A DNA stretch of 53,610 bases from Pseudooceanicola lipolyticus (GTDB lineage Bacteria; Pseudomonadota; Alphaproteobacteria; Rhodobacterales; Rhodobacteraceae). Below the pieces are notes generated by a model. The model made no database searches and had not been told where the DNA came from. It saw nothing but the letters and a program-made list of their open reading frames with translations. Shown here one piece after another: positions 37,139 through 46,108 of the stretch. A program made the position numbers and the translations under genes. Where the stretch lies: NCBI RefSeq assembly GCF_002786325.1, contig NZ_PGTB01000016.1:1-53610 (forward strand), given 5' to 3'. How positions within the stretch are numbered: the first letter of the stretch is position 1; every line of letters begins with the position of its first letter.

Positions 37139-40068
37139 TCCAGATCCTCCGGCGTGGCAACGGTGCTGCGGTCCCATTCGCCGAACCGCGCCAGATGGTC
37201 GTAATCGCCGGTATCGGCGTCTTTCTGCACCGCGCGGCGCGCCGTAAAGCCCTGGGCGGCGTCGAAATAGCGCCCGATCAGCTTGCGCAATTCGGCCAGC
37301 ACCTTGGCCGGTGGCTCGGTCTCGATCGGCGCGGCGACCTCGGTCATGCTGCTGCCGAGGCTCAGGAACAGGGCGCGGGCCACCGGGGCGGCGTCCAGCG
37401 TGGTGAATCCGCCCTGTTCGGCGATGGCGGTTTCGATCAGCAATTGCTTGTCGAACGCGGCCTGTTCCTTGGCCGAAGGCGCGCGGCCGGTCTTGTAGTC
37501 GTAGATATGCAGCGCGCCGGTTTCGTCGCGGTCGATCCGGTCGGCGCGGCCGGTGATGGTGAAGTCCAGCGGGCTCAGCGACAACCTGGCGGTGGCTTCA
37601 TATTCCACCGGCCGGGCAATCGCCTGGCGCTGTGCCTCGGAGGCAACGAAACCGTCGGCCACCTTGGCCAGCCGCGCCAGCCACAGCCGCCGTGCCATTG
37701 GCCAGGGCACCTCGGCCTCCAGCATCGCGCGGCAGCGCTGCAGGAATTCCGGCGTGGACAGCAGGGAAGGGGTGCTGGTGATGTCCTTGATATAGGTTTC
37801 CAGGATGCCGTGGATCACGATGCCCCGCAGCAGCGCGTCGGGTTCGCGCGCCAGCGGATTCAGCGGCGACAGGCCCAGCACATGTTTGGCATAGATCGCG
37901 TAGGGATCGCGGATCAGCCGCTTGATCTCGGTCACCGACAATTGCCTTGGCCGCGCGGAGATTGGCGGGCGGGGCGACGGGCGCGGCGCAGGAGGCAGCA
38001 CGGGCGCGTCTTCCAGCGCTTCGGCCAGGTCCAGCCAATATGCGCCGCGCTGGCGCATTTGCGCCAGCGCCGGAGCGCCCTCGGGCAGGCCGGTCAACAG
38101 GTTGGTCAGCCGGTTCAGCCAGCGCGAGGCCACCGTTTCTGCCTCGTCCGACCGTTCCGGCCGGGTCAGCCAGACCTCGGGCGCGGCGGCGGCCTGCTGG
38201 AAATCATGCGCCGAAAGGCCGATGCGCCGTTCCGGCAGCAACAACCCGGCTTCCAGCCGCAGCCGTCGGTTCAACCAGGGGTCGGGGCGGGCGGCCTCGG
38301 GCCAGGTGCCTTCGTTCAACCCGCCCAGGATCAGCAGGTCGGCGCCCTGCACCCGCGCCTCCAGCGTGCCCCAGATCAGAATATCGGGATGCGGCGCGTC
38401 GCGGTCGGTGACACCCTCATCCTCGGACAGCAGCGAACCCAGCAGGTCGCCAAAGTCGTGCGCCGTCATCCTGCCGCCATGCGCGGCCTCGGATTCGAGA
38501 CTAACAAGTAGAGACAGCGCCTTTTGCCCGGCATTGCGTTCCCATAGCGCTCCGCTGCCCGGCGCGGTGCTGCCGGCGGCGATCGCCTCGGCAACGCGGC
38601 GCAGACGGGCGGTCCACTCGGCCAGGGGCAGGGGGCCGGAAACCTCCTGGCCGCAGAACGTGTCGGCCAGCCAGCGGGTCCAGTCCTCGGGCGGCGGCGG
38701 ATCCTGTTCGGCGCGCCATACCGCCAGGCTGTCGGTATCGGGAAACGGCGGCCCCTTGCGCCGCAGCCGCAGCTCGAGATCGCGGGTGTGGCGCAGATGC
38801 TCGCCCCGGCCCCCGCCGCTGTGACACAGCGGATGTTTCAGCAGCGTCACCAACCGCTCGGCGCTCAGCTGCTGGGTGAACAGCTGCGCGACATGACGCA
38901 GAAACCGGCCCGGCGGCGAAAGTTGCAGCGGTTGCCCGGCGCTGTCATCGGGCACAAGGCCCCATCGGTCCAGCGCCGCAGTCACCCGCCGCGACAGCAT
39001 CCGGTCCGGCGTGATCAGCGCCGCGGTCTGCCCGTCCTCGGCCGCCTGGCGCAGCCGTAGCGCGATCGCCAGCGCCTCTTCCCTCGGGCCCGGCGCCTCG
39101 ACCAGCGTCAGGTCGCGCGTGGCCTCGGAGATACCGGACAGGGTCGGCCCTTCCTCCAGCCAGGCATCGGTAAACGGTGCCGGGCGCAGCGCAAGCGAAA
39201 TCAGCCGATTGCGCGCGGGCGAGGGGGGCGCGGCCCCGGTCCAGGGGCGGATATCGCCGGGCGCAAGGTTCAGCGCCTGCATGATCCGCGAAAACCGGAA
39301 TTGCGGATGATCCTCCGACACCAGCGCATCGCCCATATCCTGCCAGACGCTGTCGGGCTGGTCGAAATCGAAACCGGGCAGCACAACCGCCCCCTGCGGC
39401 AGCCGCGCCACCGCCTGAAGCAGCATCAGCGTGGTCCCGCGCGAACCGGTGGAGCCGGCCACGATCACCGGATGTTCCGGCGGATCGGTTTCCCAGCACG
39501 CGATCAGCGCCTCGACAATCGCGCGTTGCCGCGCCTGCACATCGCGCTTGGCCTGATCGCCGCCCAGATAGTCATCGACGATGCCGATAAAATTCTGCGC
39601 CCGCGCCCAGTGGCCGGACATGTCCGACACGTCCAGATCGCGAATGGTCTGGGTGCCGACACCTTCGGCCTGCATCTCGTCCATCAGGGTGGCAAGGCTG
39701 TCGGCCAGGCCATAAGCGCTGGACCTTGCGGCCAGATCCGGCTGCGCCTCCAGCAGGCGGGTGACCAGCTGCGCCAGTTCCAGGCGGCGGCGCAGCGGCG
39801 GCACCGCCGGCGGGATTGCCGCGGTTTGCCAGTTGTCGACCGGGTCGGTCACCAGCGAAATCCGCGGCAACAGCCGCGGCGGCCCGGCGTCGAAGATATC
39901 GCGGATGCGCCGCGCCATGCGCCGCGTGTTCACCACCAGATGGGCCCGCGCCAGCGCCTCGGGCGGTTGCCCGTCCAGCCGCGCGGTCAGCCCGGCAATC
40001 AGCTGAGCGGGGAAATCCACCCCCGGCGGCAGCGCAAAAACGCGCGGCGTGTCCGACGGGTCAAACAT
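37135..40068 (-). CDS. addB: Double-strand break repair protein AddB
   Basis: Partner of AddA, carrying a second nuclease; the Alphaproteobacterial form is about 980-1050 residues. From ATG 40068 (8-base overlap with the NTP transferase) it is 977 residues; the upstream frame to 40152 lies inside the neighbour. N-terminal helicase-like region is degenerate, and a nuclease motif LHIYDYKTGRAP is present near the C-terminus. Overlap with addA implies coupled synthesis. Confidence 0.93.
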   Translation of the reverse strand: MFDPSDTPRVFALPPGVDFPAQLIAGLTARLDGQPPEALARAHLVVNTRRMARRIRDIFDAGPPRLLPRISLVTDPVDNWQTAAIPPAVPPLRRRLELAQLVTRLLEAQPDLAARSSAYGLADSLATLMDEMQAEGVGTQTIRDLDVSDMSGHWARAQNFIGIVDDYLGGDQAKRDVQARQRAIVEALIACWETDPPEHPVIVAGSTGSRGTTLMLLQAVARLPQGAVVLPGFDFDQPDSVWQDMGDALVSEDHPQFRFSRIMQALNLAPGDIRPWTGAAPPSPARNRLISLALRPAPFTDAWLEEGPTLSGISEATRDLTLVEAPGPREEALAIALRLRQAAEDGQTAALITPDRMLSRRVTAALDRWGLVPDDSAGQPLQLSPPGRFLRHVAQLFTQQLSAERLVTLLKHPLCHSGGGRGEHLRHTRDLELRLRRKGPPFPDTDSLAVWRAEQDPPPPEDWTRWLADTFCGQEVSGPLPLAEWTARLRRVAEAIAAGSTAPGSGALWERNAGQKALSLLVSLESEAAHGGRMTAHDFGDLLGSLLSEDEGVTDRDAPHPDILIWGTLEARVQGADLLILGGLNEGTWPEAARPDPWLNRRLRLEAGLLLPERRIGLSAHDFQQAAAAPEVWLTRPERSDEAETVASRWLNRLTNLLTGLPEGAPALAQMRQRGAYWLDLAEALEDAPVLPPAPRPSPRPPISARPRQLSVTEIKRLIRDPYAIYAKHVLGLSPLNPLAREPDALLRGIVIHGILETYIKDITSTPSLLSTPEFLQRCRAMLEAEVPWPMARRLWLARLAKVADGFVASEAQRQAIARPVEYEATARLSLSPLDFTITGRADRIDRDETGALHIYDYKTGRAPSAKEQAAFDKQLLIETAIAEQGGFTTLDAAPVARALFLSLGSSMTEVAAPIETEPPAKVLAELRKLIGRYFDAAQGFTARRAVQKDADTGDYDHLARFGEWDRSTVATPEDLE

Positions 40069-40744
40069 GCGGCTCGGACAACAGGGCTTCGGCCAGCCTG
40101 ATCCCCTCGGGATGGCCGATATCGCACCAGCGTCCGGGATAGACCGCGCCAAACAGCCGACCGCGCGCCGCCAGAACGTCCCAGATCGCGTTCAGGGAAA
40201 ACACCGTCTCGTCATGACGGGCCACGTCTTGGGTTTTCAGGATCTGCAACCCGCCATAAACCAGATCGCCGCCGCGCGTGATCTTCCCGGCGCGGTCCAG
40301 CGCAAAATCACCCGGCGCCTTGCGGCCGATGGTGTTCTCCAGAGGGACACACATCAGCAGCGCATCCATGCTGTCGGGCTGCCAGGTCGCGCGCAGCAGA
40401 TCCAGCGGGTTGGGTCCCGACCAGATTACATCGGTGTTCATGGTGAACAGTGGCCCCGGCCCGGTCAGCGGCAGCGCCGCCTTCAGCCCGCCGCCGGTAT
40501 CGAGGATCTGCGGCGACTCCAGCGACAGATTTACGCCACGCGGTTGCAGATGCGCGGCCAGCATCTCGGCCTTGTAATGCAGGTTCGCAACCCGGTTGGG
40601 CACGCCTGCCGCCTCGACCAGTTCCAGCGCATGGTCGATCAGCGGCTGGCCCGCCACCTCGATCAGCGGCTTGGGCCGGTCGCGGGTCAGTACGCCCATG
40701 CGGGTGCCGAACCCGGCGGCGAACAGCATTACAGTGTCTAACAT
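40061..40744 (-). CDS. murU: Nucleotidyltransferase, MurNAc-1-phosphate uridylyltransferase (MurU) type
   Basis: Sugar-nucleotide transferase of 227 residues: LFAAGFGTRMGVLTRDRPKP is the pyrophosphorylase NTP-binding motif (in the N-terminal 30 residues), followed by EVAGQPLIDHAL. With AmgK directly upstream it fits the Pseudomonas-type cell-wall recycling route, in which AmgK phosphorylates MurNAc and MurU makes UDP-MurNAc. Start at 40744 overlaps the amgK stop by 7 bases; ATG 40729 is an alternative. The function is inferred from family and neighbour. Confidence 0.82.
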   Translation of the reverse strand: MLDTVMLFAAGFGTRMGVLTRDRPKPLIEVAGQPLIDHALELVEAAGVPNRVANLHYKAEMLAAHLQPRGVNLSLESPQILDTGGGLKAALPLTGPGPLFTMNTDVIWSGPNPLDLLRATWQPDSMDALLMCVPLENTIGRKAPGDFALDRAGKITRGGDLVYGGLQILKTQDVARHDETVFSLNAIWDVLAARGRLFGAVYPGRWCDIGHPEGIRLAEALLSEPHV

Positions 40745-41745
40745 GGCTGTTTCAGCGCCTCCAGCACGCGCGGCGCCGGCTTGGGCAAGCTGTTCAACAC
40801 CAGGTCGGCCACCGGGGCCAGGGCGGGATGTTCCAGGTTGCGCACCACCGTATCCCAGACCTTGGGGATCATGTCGACGTAATGCGGTTTGCCATAGTCC
40901 CGGCCCAACCGGCCGAACACGCCGAGAATGCGCAGCCCGCGCTGGGCGCCCAGCACCATGTAAGCGGTGCGGAACAGGTGGTCGTCCACGCCGGTGGCGG
41001 TAATATAGCGGTCGATCATCGCCGCCTCGATCGCGGCGGGCACGTCGCGGCGCACATCCTGCAACAGCGAGACAAGGTCATAGGCCGGATGCGCCGCCAT
41101 CGCGTCCTGGAAATCCAGCAACCCGACCCGCGCAACCCCCTGGCGCGCCGGCAGCCACAGCAGGTTGTCGGCGTGATAGTCGCGCTGTGCCAGAACCGGG
41201 GCAATACCGCCGGTGGTCTGGATCAGCACATCTTCGAACCGGTCGGCAAAGCGGCGCTGCGCCTCGGCATCGGGGCGGCCGATCACCGGATCGCGGTACT
41301 TGCTGAAGGCCAGCGTCGCCAGTTCAGTCATTCGGCCGGCGCCATAGGGCTCCAGCCGCGGCATCGGTGCGTCGCGCAACAGCACCAGAACATCGGTGGC
41401 GGCCTCGTAAAGGCGGCGTTCCAGTTCGGGCTGGCGCGGGATCACCCGCGAATACAGGTCATCGCCCAGATCCTCGATCAGCAAAAAGCCCTGCTCGCTG
41501 TCTTCAGCGAAGATCTCCGGCGCACTCAGGCCCAGCCCATGCAGATGCCGGGCGATGCGCACGAAGGGGCGCACATCCTCGCCCTTCTCCGGCGGGGCAT
41601 CCATCAGAACCGCGGTTTCGCCACCCGGCAGGTGCAGCCGTTCGTATCGGCGGTTCGAGGCATCGCCGGCCAGCGGCGCGCGGCGCGCCGAGGCCCAGCG
41701 CGTGCCGGCAAGGAAATGGTTGGCCAGGGCGGCACGGTCAGTCAT
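40738..41745 (-). CDS. amgK: Aminoglycoside phosphotransferase-like sugar kinase, AmgK type
   Basis: Kinase of the aminoglycoside phosphotransferase (APH) fold, 335 residues from ATG 41745 (ATGACTGA overlap with tsaE; the frame to 41841 is within tsaE). Catalytic region YHADNLLW and LLDFQDA carry the Brenner-type HxDxxxxN and metal Asp motifs. In Pseudomonas AmgK is an anomeric N-acetylmuramate/N-acetylglucosamine kinase. The tsaE-amgK-murU order is also found elsewhere in Alphaproteobacteria. Substrate is inferred. Confidence 0.82.
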   Translation of the reverse strand: MTDRAALANHFLAGTRWASARRAPLAGDASNRRYERLHLPGGETAVLMDAPPEKGEDVRPFVRIARHLHGLGLSAPEIFAEDSEQGFLLIEDLGDDLYSRVIPRQPELERRLYEAATDVLVLLRDAPMPRLEPYGAGRMTELATLAFSKYRDPVIGRPDAEAQRRFADRFEDVLIQTTGGIAPVLAQRDYHADNLLWLPARQGVARVGLLDFQDAMAAHPAYDLVSLLQDVRRDVPAAIEAAMIDRYITATGVDDHLFRTAYMVLGAQRGLRILGVFGRLGRDYGKPHYVDMIPKVWDTVVRNLEHPALAPVADLVLNSLPKPAPRVLEALKQPC

Positions 41746-42217
41746 CGGCAAAAGGGTCCAGTTTTTCGGCCCATTTCGGCGCGGTCCAAGTGAGCGTTGC
41801 AATACGGCTATCGTCATTTCCCGGATCGGCGGCAAGTGCAACCGTCAGCGCATCGGCGGGGGCATCGCCCCCCAGGCGGTCGGGCCATTCCACCAGGCAG
41901 ATGGCGTGGTCGAAGGCCTCGAACAGGCCCAGCTCGTCCACCTCGCCGGCATGGGTCAAGCGATACAGATCGGCATGCCACAGCTCGCCCGCGCGGGTGG
42001 CGTAGGTCTGCACCAGGGTGAAGGTGGGCGAGGGCACATCCTCGGGGTGGTCCAGCAGCGACTGGATCAGGTGGCGGCAGATATGGGTCTTGCCCGCGCC
42101 GATCGGGCCGGACAGCAGCAGGCAGTCGCCAGGCGCCAGCCGCGCGCCCAACTGGGCGGCGAAACGGGCGCTGGCATCGGCACAGGTCAGCGAAAGGGTC
42201 AGCGGTGGCCGGATCAT
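41738..42217 (-). CDS. tsaE: tRNA threonylcarbamoyladenosine biosynthesis ATPase TsaE
   Basis: ATPase helping TsaB/TsaD make t6A37 in tRNAs that read ANN codons; TsaD is at the far end of this window. 159 residues with Walker A SGPIGAGKTHICR and the conserved SPTFTLVQTYATRAGELWHADLYR region (cited in parts). Begins an 8-base overlap with amgK; the DivL-like gene is 41 bases upstream. Confidence 0.95.
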   Translation of the reverse strand: MIRPPLTLSLTCADASARFAAQLGARLAPGDCLLLSGPIGAGKTHICRHLIQSLLDHPEDVPSPTFTLVQTYATRAGELWHADLYRLTHAGEVDELGLFEAFDHAICLVEWPDRLGGDAPADALTVALAADPGNDDSRIATLTWTAPKWAEKLDPFADD

Positions 42218-42258
42218 CCGGCCACAATGGCGCTGGCCCTTGCCCGGTGCAAGCGGGT

Positions 42259-43836
42259 TCAGCGCCCCGCCATCAGCCGCGATTCGGCGGGCTGATCCAG
42301 ATGCGGCTGCATCATCGCGCTGGCCATTACATCGGTGGTGATCCGCGAGAATACCACCATGGCGGCACCGCTTTGAATCGGATGAACGTGGCAGGCCAGC
42401 GATTCACCGGATTTCAACTGAACTTGCGCCCACCAGTCGCTGCGGTTTTCGCGCAGCTCGACAAAATCGCGGATTTCGCCCCAGACCGGCGAGGCGCGGC
42501 ATTTCTTCTGCCAGCAGCGGGTCGCCTCGATCACCGAGGTTTCGGCAAAGGACATCTCCGGATCGACCGACCACAGCTTGCGATAGGCGGCATTGGTCAC
42601 CGTTAGGTGGCCATCGGCCGAAAACACCGCGATGGCATCGTCCAGCCGGTCCAGAATCGCCTGGCCCTGTTCCAGGTCGGAACGGAAGCGCCGGGTCAAA
42701 GTGATTTCGGCGGTGATATCCTCGATCAGGAAGGCAATGGCGCCGTCGGGATGCGGCCGCCCGCTGACCGAAAACACCGAGCCCGATGGCAGCGACCAGG
42801 TCTCGTGATAGCGCCCGTCCGAGGCCGCAGCGACCAGATCGGCCATCTGGTGGCGCCACGAGCTGTAATTTTTCGGCTCCGGCATGATCCGCTGGTCGCG
42901 CAGCCGGTCGAAAAAGGTCAGCAAGGTGGGTCGCGCGCTGAGGAACTCGGCCGGCAGCGCGGTCAGATCCACCAGCGCCGGATTGAACAGGGCCAGTTGC
43001 CGCCTACGGTCGAAAATCGCCAACCCGATCGAAAGCTGCGCAAAGGTCTTGGCCAGGGTCTGCACGAAATTGCGCTGGGCGTTTTCGGCCTCGATCACCG
43101 CGTCGACATTGGTGGCGAAATAAAGCCGCCCGTGTTCGTCAGGGATCGCGGTGACATCGAACCACCTTTTGGGGCCGGCGTCGGGTCTGCCAGCGGCGAC
43201 CCGACGGGTCGAATCCCGTTCCGGCATCAGGGCAGGGGTGGGGAACAGCGGCGCCTGCACCTCGCCCTCGCGATGCATCTCGCGACCCAGCCGGTTATAG
43301 GCGGCGTTGCTCCACGTCACCTGGCCCGCGTCATCGGTGCGCCAGATGGGATAGGGCAATCGATTGACCGTGTTGCGCAGGTTCGCCAGTTCGTCGCGCA
43401 GCGCGCGGGTCAGGTTGGCTTCGATCTTGCGCCGGCGATCATCGATCAGCCGGACCCGCAGCAGGCTGTCCAGCCATTCGAATTCCAAAACGCCGGGATC
43501 GCCCGGCGTTTTTGCCGTCAGGCGAAGCCCGCGGCTGGTTGAAACCTGGTCCTGGCTGTCGGGAAAGTCGGGAAACCGCGCCACCAGCGCGGAACGCAGC
43601 GAGTCCCAGCTGTCCGGCAGTTCCCCAGCGCCCGCCTGATGGCGTGACGATGGCGTCGCTTGTATCAGCTGCGCGCCGTCGAACAGCCAGGTCTGGTCAT
43701 CCTCGATCAGCGGCGGCTGTGGTGGCGGCGCATCCGGTTTCCTGCGGTTGCCCAGCGTCAAAAGCGTTACGGCACCCAGGGCCGCAGCAAAGCAAATAAA
43801 ACTTAGAAGAATCCATTCGAAAAGTCCGATCACCAC
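42259..43836 (-). CDS. divL: DivL-like PAS-domain signalling protein lacking kinase domains
   Basis: One N-terminal membrane helix (about 2-28), then three PAS-like regions (roughly 150-255, 256-375 and 385-495 by eye), and then the protein stops. No dimerisation/phosphoacceptor or ATPase (HATPase) domain follows, so it cannot be a histidine kinase. In Alphaproteobacteria the gene at this position (beside ahcY or regAB, before tsaE-amgK-murU-addBA-trxA) is divL, which controls the CtrA pathway through CckA; in Rhodobacter capsulatus it is described as a PAS-domain protein. GTG 43836 is chosen because TGAGGAA lies 6 bases upstream; the TTG at 43848 is an alternative. A perfect TTAA-N7-TTAA site lies 53 bases upstream. 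Confidence 0.72.
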   Translation of the reverse strand: MVIGLFEWILLSFICFAAALGAVTLLTLGNRRKPDAPPPQPPLIEDDQTWLFDGAQLIQATPSSRHQAGAGELPDSWDSLRSALVARFPDFPDSQDQVSTSRGLRLTAKTPGDPGVLEFEWLDSLLRVRLIDDRRRKIEANLTRALRDELANLRNTVNRLPYPIWRTDDAGQVTWSNAAYNRLGREMHREGEVQAPLFPTPALMPERDSTRRVAAGRPDAGPKRWFDVTAIPDEHGRLYFATNVDAVIEAENAQRNFVQTLAKTFAQLSIGLAIFDRRRQLALFNPALVDLTALPAEFLSARPTLLTFFDRLRDQRIMPEPKNYSSWRHQMADLVAAASDGRYHETWSLPSGSVFSVSGRPHPDGAIAFLIEDITAEITLTRRFRSDLEQGQAILDRLDDAIAVFSADGHLTVTNAAYRKLWSVDPEMSFAETSVIEATRCWQKKCRASPVWGEIRDFVELRENRSDWWAQVQLKSGESLACHVHPIQSGAAMVVFSRITTDVMASAMMQPHLDQPAESRLMAGR

Positions 43837-43888
43837 AAATTTCCTCAACTCAAGGCGCGTTCCCAGTGGGGAGTTTTCCTTGAATTGG

Positions 43889-43903
43889 TTAACGGCCTGT
43901 TAA
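43889..43903 (-). promoter_or_regulatory. Candidate CtrA-binding site upstream of divL-like gene
   Basis: Minus-strand TTAA-CAGGCCG-TTAA, an exact match to the CtrA consensus TTAA-N7-TTAA. It lies in the 84-base gap between the regB stop and the divL-like start, next to a small GCTGCA-TCT-TGCAGC hairpin. Function is not tested. Confidence 0.6.
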
Positions 43904-43920
43904 TCGCTGCAAGATGCAGC

Positions 43921-45324
43921 TCAGATGCTGATTGGCTGGTTCGCGCCGGCGGGAATCGCGTTTTCGTCGGCCCGCGCATCGATGGATTTGCGGCGCCAGA
44001 CCACCTCGACAATTGCGCCGGGCGGGGCGGAGTCTTTGCGGTCTCGGTCGCGGGCCATGCCGTCGCTGCCATTGGCAAAGCGCAGTTCGGCGCCCGACCG
44101 TTCCAGCAACGTCTTGGCGATGAACAGACCCAGCCCCATCCCCTCGTATTCCGGGCGCAGCAGGCGTTCGCTTTCGCCGCGCCGCCGTCGCATGAACGGG
44201 TCGCCGATCCGGCCGAGGATGTAAGGGGGGAAGCCGCGCCCGTCATCCATGATGCGGATCCAGATCCGCTCGTCATCCCACCGCGTTTCGATCCACACCG
44301 TGGTGCGGGCAAAATCCACCGCGTTCTGGATCAGGTTGCGCAGCCCGTGGATCACCTCGGGTTTGCGCAGGATCGAGGGCTGCTGCTGGCGCCCACCCTT
44401 GGCCGGGCCTTCTTCGATCAGGATGATCTTGCCGCGGTCGCGATGCGGTTCCGCGGCCTCGTTGATCACCGCGATTAACGGCGCCTGGCGCAGGTGCAGG
44501 TCGTCTTTCCCGGCGCGGCCCATGTCGCGCAGGATGTCGCGGCAGCGGTCGGCCTGTTCGCGGATCAGCGCCGCGTCTTCGCGCAGGTCGGGCCGGTCGT
44601 CCAGCTCTTCGATCAGCTCCGAACTGGTCAGCTTGATCGTGGCCAGCGGCGTGCCCAGTTCATGCGCCGCCGCCGCCACCACGCCGCCCAGATCGGTCAG
44701 CTTCTGTTCGCGGGCCAGCGCCATCTGGGTTGCTGCCAGTGCCTCGGACATCGAATGCATTTCGGAACTGACCCGGCGCGAATAGGCGCCCATGAACACG
44801 GTGGCGATGGTGATCGCCGCCCAGTTGCCAAAGACGAAGATATCGGGCACCCGCAGGATAAACCCCTGATCGGTGCGCAAAGGCAGGTGATAATTCGCCA
44901 GCAAGGTCACCAGGATAATCGCCGTGCCGCCGATAATCAGCGTTGATCGCAGCCCAAGCACGCTGGCTGAAATCGTCACCGGCCCCAGCAGCAGCATGGC
45001 AAAGGGGTTGTGCAGACCGCCGGTCAGGTACAGCAGGAAGGCCAGCTGCAGCAGGTCGAACAGCACCATCAGGAAGTTTTCCGGCTCGGTCAGGCGCTTG
45101 TTTTCCGGAAAGACAAATATCGCGATCAGGTTGCCGGTGACCGAAACGCCGATGGCGAGATAGCACAGCCCGACCTCCAGCTGCAGGCTGTACATGCGCT
45201 GGGCGACGGTGATCGCCGCCAGCTGGCCGGCGATGGCCACCCAGCGCAGCAGGATCAGCGTGCGCAGCCGGATCCAGTTGCTGCGCTCCTGGCCGTGAAG
45301 AAGGGCGCTGTTGGCCTCGGGCAT
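43921..45324 (-). CDS. regB: Redox-sensing histidine kinase RegB/PrrB
   Basis: Membrane sensor kinase controlling photosynthesis, respiration, CO2 and N2 fixation genes in Rhodobacter-type bacteria, with RegA. Six predicted membrane helices (about 25-180) include the strictly conserved quinone-binding GGLHNPF at 102-108. H-box His221 is in HELGTPLATI and the redox-active Cys261 (RCRDILRDMG) matches the Cys265 of R. capsulatus RegB. ATPase motifs DDGRGFPPYI and GLGLFIAKTLLER complete the kinase. 467 residues. Divergent from senC-regA, as in Rhodobacter. Confidence 0.96.
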   Translation of the reverse strand: MPEANSALLHGQERSNWIRLRTLILLRWVAIAGQLAAITVAQRMYSLQLEVGLCYLAIGVSVTGNLIAIFVFPENKRLTEPENFLMVLFDLLQLAFLLYLTGGLHNPFAMLLLGPVTISASVLGLRSTLIIGGTAIILVTLLANYHLPLRTDQGFILRVPDIFVFGNWAAITIATVFMGAYSRRVSSEMHSMSEALAATQMALAREQKLTDLGGVVAAAAHELGTPLATIKLTSSELIEELDDRPDLREDAALIREQADRCRDILRDMGRAGKDDLHLRQAPLIAVINEAAEPHRDRGKIILIEEGPAKGGRQQQPSILRKPEVIHGLRNLIQNAVDFARTTVWIETRWDDERIWIRIMDDGRGFPPYILGRIGDPFMRRRRGESERLLRPEYEGMGLGLFIAKTLLERSGAELRFANGSDGMARDRDRKDSAPPGAIVEVVWRRKSIDARADENAIPAGANQPISI

Positions 45325-45415
45325 TGCGACCCTATGTCAGTTGCATCCGCTGTTCCCGTTGATAGGTCTCCGAACGGGCGCAATCAACTGCCTTGCCCGA
45401 GAAGGAGTGTGGGTG

Positions 45416-46033
45416 ATGATACGTATCTATGCCATAGCCGCTGCCGGTTTTCTGCTGACGCTGCTGGCCGGTATCTGGATCTGGACGCTGTATGCCCGTC
45501 CGGACAATGTCTTTGCCACATGCACCGCCGGCCAGGTGGCCGGCGATATCGGCGGCCCCTTCGAACTGGTCGATGCCAGCGGCGCCACCGTGACCGACCA
45601 GCAGGTGATCACCGAACCGACGCTGATCTATTTCGGCTATACCTTCTGCCCCGATGTCTGCCCGCTGGACATGTCACGCACCGCCGATGCGGTCGATCTT
45701 CTGGAAGAACGCGGGATGTCGGTGACGCCGGTCTTCATCACGGTCGACCCCAAGCGCGACACGCCCGAAGTGGTTGGCGATTTTGCCGGCAACCTGCATG
45801 ACAAGATGATCGGGCTGACCGGTTCGCCGGAACAGGTCAAGGCGGCCAGCACCGCTTACAAGACGTATTTCAAGTCCCATGAAGGCGCGGGCGATGACCC
45901 CTATTACCTGGTCGATCACTCCACCTTTACCTACCTGATGCTGCCCGAACATGGCTTTGTCGATTTCTTCCGCCATGAAACAAGCGCCGAAGAAATGGCC
46001 GAGCGGGTCGCCTGTTTCGTGGATAAGGTATGA
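45416..46033 (+). CDS. senC: SCO/SenC/PrrC family copper and redox protein
   Basis: Membrane-anchored thioredoxin-fold protein needed to assemble the CuA site of cytochrome oxidase and linked to RegB signalling in Rhodobacter (SenC/PrrC). 205 residues from ATG 45416 (AAGGAG 11 bases upstream; GTG 45413 is in frame too). One N-terminal anchor (about 6-26). Copper ligands Cys78-x3-Cys82 (FCPDVCP) and His168 (VDHSTF) are all present. Upstream of regA, divergent from regB. Confidence 0.95.
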   Translation: MIRIYAIAAAGFLLTLLAGIWIWTLYARPDNVFATCTAGQVAGDIGGPFELVDASGATVTDQQVITEPTLIYFGYTFCPDVCPLDMSRTADAVDLLEERGMSVTPVFITVDPKRDTPEVVGDFAGNLHDKMIGLTGSPEQVKAASTAYKTYFKSHEGAGDDPYYLVDHSTFTYLMLPEHGFVDFFRHETSAEEMAERVACFVDKV

Positions 46034-46108
46034 CACAACTCAGTTTGACGACCGCGCCCGGCCTGTTCATACTTTCACGACCGGGACTGGGGCGGTGGAG
46101 GACACGGC

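Noticed and set aside
35522-37204. 560-codon plus-strand frame
   Set aside because: Antisense of addA with no recognisable domain.
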